Source of the DNA: Terriglobia bacterium
GTDB taxonomy: Bacteria; Acidobacteriota; Terriglobia; Terriglobales; Acidobacteriaceae
Reading direction: 5' to 3'
Length of the DNA: 46,153 nt
Assembly: GCA_021324365.1 (NCBI GenBank)
Contig: JAJPJE010000009.1
Span: forward strand, 1-46,153
Position 1 is the stretch's first letter, and the number at the start of each line of letters is the position of its first letter. The notes beneath the pieces are model-generated. The model did not search any database. It was given only the letters and a program-made list of their open reading frames with translations, and had not been told where the DNA came from. This document shows positions 43,554 to 46,153 of this stretch, piece by piece. The translations under genes were made by a program, and so were the position numbers.

Positions 43554-45038
43554 TTAAGCGGAAGTGGAGTGCGGCTGTTGAATTTTTTGCGCGGCAGCAA
43601 TAAGCGCGTTCTGTAAGGCGAGCAGATGGCGCTCTTCGGTGAGATAGCTGATCACCATCATGCGTAGCACGCTGCGGCCGCCGGCCATGGTGCTCGAAAT
43701 CCAGCGCTGTCCGTCAGCCGTGATTTCTTCGACGAGCCGGAGGTGTGCAGCGGTGAGTTCGGCTTCGGAGAGGCTCCGGTCCTTGAGTCGAAAATTCACA
43801 ATCGTCAGCTGAGGATTGAGAGTCAATTCAAATTGATCTGAGCTGCGAACCCAATTTGCGAAGCTGCGCGCGAGTCTCAACTGACGATTGATCAGCTCTT
43901 CGTAAGCGTTGCGGCCGTGAATCTTCAGTGTGAGCCAGACCTTCAAAGAGTTCATGCGGCGCGACCACTGCGCGCTGACTTTGAAGTTGTCGATCATAGC
44001 GGCACCGGCAACCTTCGGCATGTAAGGTGTGCTGATACCAAATGTTTCCTGCAGGCTGGCTGGATGTCGCGTCAGAATAATGCCTGCCGCAAACGGCATG
44101 GCCAGCCACTTATGCGGATCGATGGTGATGGAGTCAGAGAGTTCGATTCCGCGAACAACATCGCGATGCTGGTCGGAGAGAATGGCGGCGGCCCCGTAAG
44201 CTCCGTCAACATGGAACCAGAGATTGTGGCGCTGAGCAATTTCGCCGAGACCCACGAGATCGTCTACCGCTCCGGAGTTGGTGCTGCCCGCAGTTCCAAC
44301 GATCGCGAAAGGCTTGTAGCCCATCGCGAGATCTTCAGTAATGGCTCGGTCAAGTGCGCCGAGATCAAGCTGCATCATCGAGTTGACGGGAATACGGCGA
44401 AGTGCGCGGCGCCCCAGTCCGAGAAGGCCAACGGACTTATCCAGCGAGTGATGACTCTCTGCAGAGGCGTAAAGCACCGGGTGTGCACCTATAGAGGCTA
44501 CACCTTCCTCCACTGCGCTCGGAAATTGGGAGGTGAGGGCCATGGCCAGCCCCGAAAAGTTTGCTTCATTGCCTCCACTGGTAAAGGTGCCGTCAAATGG
44601 GTTGTTCCAGCCGACGCGTTCGCCGATCCAGCGCACGGTTTCGGCTTCAATTTTCGAGGCCAGCTGAGAGCGCGCCAGACTGGCAAGCTGCGGATTGAGG
44701 GCAGCCACGAGCGCTTCAGCGAGCACGGCGATGTAGGTTGGCGTGGGATTCATCAGGCCGAAGTAGTTGGCGGCAGGAACGTGAAAGCCTTTGTCGATTA
44801 GTTCGGTGGAGATGTCGTCGAGTACGCTTGCTGCATTTGCGCCCACATCGGGCATGGAATCCGTGAGCTGGCCGAACGAGCGTTTCCCCGCTGCAAGCTG
44901 AACAGGACGGTCTGAAAGCGAATCAAAGTAGGAATTAATCCGGTCGATGAGCTGGTATCCCAATCGACGGCGGGTTTCGTGGTCCAGAGCGAAGTTGGCT
45001 TCCGGCTTTATATCTATTTTCTTTTGGAAATTGTCCAT
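43554..45038 (-). CDS. Group II PLP-dependent amino-acid decarboxylase
   Basis: A cytoplasmic enzyme of 494 residues in the family of aromatic-L-amino-acid, glutamate and histidine decarboxylases. The PLP lysine is Lys310 in TIDPHKWLAMPF. Asp278 (WFHVDGAYG) contacts the pyridine nitrogen, and His197 in ESHHSLDKS stacks on the ring. The segment FTSGGNEANF is also typical. The substrate cannot be told: the pattern is nearer to aromatic-amino-acid/L-DOPA-type enzymes than to short glutamate decarboxylases. The start is unusual, because the first 104 bases overlap the end of the ada-like gene in another frame, and the ribosome site AAAGGA lies 11 bases upstream. No later Met gives a complete family N-terminus. 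It may be cotranscribed with ada. Confidence 0.9.
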   Translation of the reverse strand: MDNFQKKIDIKPEANFALDHETRRRLGYQLIDRINSYFDSLSDRPVQLAAGKRSFGQLTDSMPDVGANAASVLDDISTELIDKGFHVPAANYFGLMNPTPTYIAVLAEALVAALNPQLASLARSQLASKIEAETVRWIGERVGWNNPFDGTFTSGGNEANFSGLAMALTSQFPSAVEEGVASIGAHPVLYASAESHHSLDKSVGLLGLGRRALRRIPVNSMMQLDLGALDRAITEDLAMGYKPFAIVGTAGSTNSGAVDDLVGLGEIAQRHNLWFHVDGAYGAAAILSDQHRDVVRGIELSDSITIDPHKWLAMPFAAGIILTRHPASLQETFGISTPYMPKVAGAAMIDNFKVSAQWSRRMNSLKVWLTLKIHGRNAYEELINRQLRLARSFANWVRSSDQFELTLNPQLTIVNFRLKDRSLSEAELTAAHLRLVEEITADGQRWISSTMAGGRSVLRMMVISYLTEERHLLALQNALIAAAQKIQQPHSTSA

Positions 45039-46095
45039 GCGAAGACTTGTCCTTTGTGGTCGATTCCGCGGCCTCGCGCGCGAGGATTGCTTCCTTGCGC
45101 GCGACGCCCCAGCGGTAACCGCCGTGGTATCCGTTCTTTTGGATGACTCGATGACACGGAATGGCTAAACAAACTGGATTCGAAGCACAGGCCCGGGCCA
45201 CCGCACGCACGGCACGCGGTTTCCGAATGGCCTTCGCTACTTCAGAATAACTGGCCGTAGCGCCGTAGGGAATCTGCTGAAGCGCTTGCCAGACCTGGCG
45301 CTGGAACGCGGTGGAACGCACGTGCAATGGCAGTCGGAGGTCCGGCTCACGTCCTGCCAGATGTTGCAGAACGTGAGTGAGCCAGGAATGCAGTTCCCGG
45401 TCATCACAGGCGATCTGCGCATTGGGAAACTCGTGTTCGAGTTCTGAGATCAGCTGAGCCGGATCGCCGAGCTTGATGGCGCAGACGCCCTTGTCTGTGG
45501 CTGCAAGGAGAACCTGACCAAAGTCGCTCTGGCCGATGGTGTAGCGAATCGAGAGCCCTTCGCCGCCATTACGGTATGTAAGAGGTGTCATACCGAGCCG
45601 CGGGGCAGCGTTCTCGTAAACACGGCTAGAGGAGGAGTATCCGGCAGCATAGAGGGCGTGAGTCACATTGGGGTTGTTCTTCAACTGATGCTTGAAGTTT
45701 TTCAGCCGCAACGAATCGGCATATTCTCGCGGTGTCACGCCCAGCAGTTTCTGAAAACTACGTAGCAAATGGTGCGGGCTGAGCGAAACAGAGTTGGCAA
45801 GTTCGCCGAGTGCAGGCGTTTCTTCCGCAGATTCGATGAGCTTAATAGCGGCCAGAACTTTAACCGTCGCGGGATCGGCTCCGTTTGTCTTTGGACAACA
45901 ACGCCGGCAGGCACGGAATCCAGCACGCTCGGCTTCGTTTGGGTCCGTGAAGAACTCCACCCGGTCGCGCTTTGGACGCCGGCTCGGGCATGAGGGGCGA
46001 CAATAAACGCCGGTAGAGCGCACGGCATAAACGAAAGTACCGTCAAAGCGAGCGTCACGAGCCAGGACAGATTGCCATTGGAGATTCTGCGACAT
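44935..46095 (-). CDS. ada: Ada: methylphosphotriester/O6-methylguanine repair and activator
   Basis: A DNA alkylation repair protein and transcription activator of 386 residues. The N-terminal zinc domain has Cys32, Cys36, Cys63 and Cys66, with the same spacing as E. coli Ada (38, 42, 69, 72); Cys32 should take methyl groups from phosphotriesters. An AraC-type DNA-binding part follows (about 80-175: LGELANSVSLSPHHLLRSFQ, then RLGMTPLTYRNGG). The O6-alkylguanine transferase domain has the acceptor Cys314 in IPCHRVIQKNG and the segment VWQALQQIPYGATASYSEVA. The family usually ends near residue 345 here, so the last 40 residues, basic and Pro-rich, are an extension lying over the decarboxylase start. 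GGAGG 9 bases before this ATG is better than the in-frame ATG at 46119. Confidence 0.94.
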   Translation of the reverse strand: MSQNLQWQSVLARDARFDGTFVYAVRSTGVYCRPSCPSRRPKRDRVEFFTDPNEAERAGFRACRRCCPKTNGADPATVKVLAAIKLIESAEETPALGELANSVSLSPHHLLRSFQKLLGVTPREYADSLRLKNFKHQLKNNPNVTHALYAAGYSSSSRVYENAAPRLGMTPLTYRNGGEGLSIRYTIGQSDFGQVLLAATDKGVCAIKLGDPAQLISELEHEFPNAQIACDDRELHSWLTHVLQHLAGREPDLRLPLHVRSTAFQRQVWQALQQIPYGATASYSEVAKAIRKPRAVRAVARACASNPVCLAIPCHRVIQKNGYHGGYRWGVARKEAILAREAAESTTKDKSSHGQFPKENRYKAGSQLRSGPRNPPSIGIPAHRPD

Positions 46096-46153
46096 TGGTT
46101 CTTTCCTCCGATGGCTCATAGTAGGTGGTCGGCTCCGTCCACATCTATCCGGC

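Noticed and set aside
1-46153. CRISPR array, insertion sequence or prophage
   Set aside because: I found no regularly spaced repeats, transposase, integrase or phage structural genes.

Overview
The window looks like a piece of an Acidobacteriota chromosome, probably class Terriglobia. This is inferred from protein style, not from a database search. The signs are a large Oar-like TonB-dependent receptor with an N-terminal carboxypeptidase-regulatory domain, a DcaP-like porin, a DUF4230 protein, moderately high GC, frequent GTG starts and mostly short operons. I see no phage genes, insertion sequences or CRISPR arrays.

Left part (1-13.6 kb): a CAU-anticodon tRNA (probably Ile2) and a DcaP-like porin are followed by a CpxAR/BaeSR-type two-component pair. 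The pair is divergent from an mdtABC-like RND efflux operon, with a DUF4230 gene close behind it. The control region between them holds three GTAAA-type half-sites at exact 10-bp spacing just upstream of the efflux promoter, so the neighbouring regulator probably activates the pump.

Middle-left (13.3-22.1 kb): housekeeping and unknown genes. These are a PilZ protein, glycogen phosphorylase, an AzgA-like purine permease, tRNA-Glu, a multi-pass membrane protein, a secreted carboxypeptidase-regulatory-domain protein and two small proteins.

Centre (22.1-38.9 kb): a glucuronoxylan-use locus, all on the + strand. It has D-mannonate dehydratase (ManD), a GH3 beta-xylosidase/glucosidase with PA14, a multidomain GH10 xylanase, a GH67 alpha-glucuronidase, a GH35-like (DUF5597-type) glycosidase, a TonB-dependent receptor and a ROK-family repressor. 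Variants of a short palindrome (GAAACGTTTC) lie in or beside the promoters of manD, GH3, GH10, the receptor and possibly the ROK gene, which suggests one regulon. The likely flow is: GH10 cuts the xylan backbone, GH67 removes (methyl)glucuronate, GH3 and the GH35-like enzyme trim oligosaccharides, the TonB receptor imports products, and ManD feeds uronate-derived mannonate into 2-keto-3-deoxygluconate.

Right part (39.0-46.1 kb, - strand): two overlapping genes together resemble the large fused 2-hydroxyacyl-CoA dehydratase activase proteins (two ASKHA ATPase domains, a cysteine module and DUF2229, then a separate HgdB-like partner). Upstream of them are a group II PLP decarboxylase and an Ada-type DNA alkylation repair/regulator gene, whose reading frames overlap by 104 bases.
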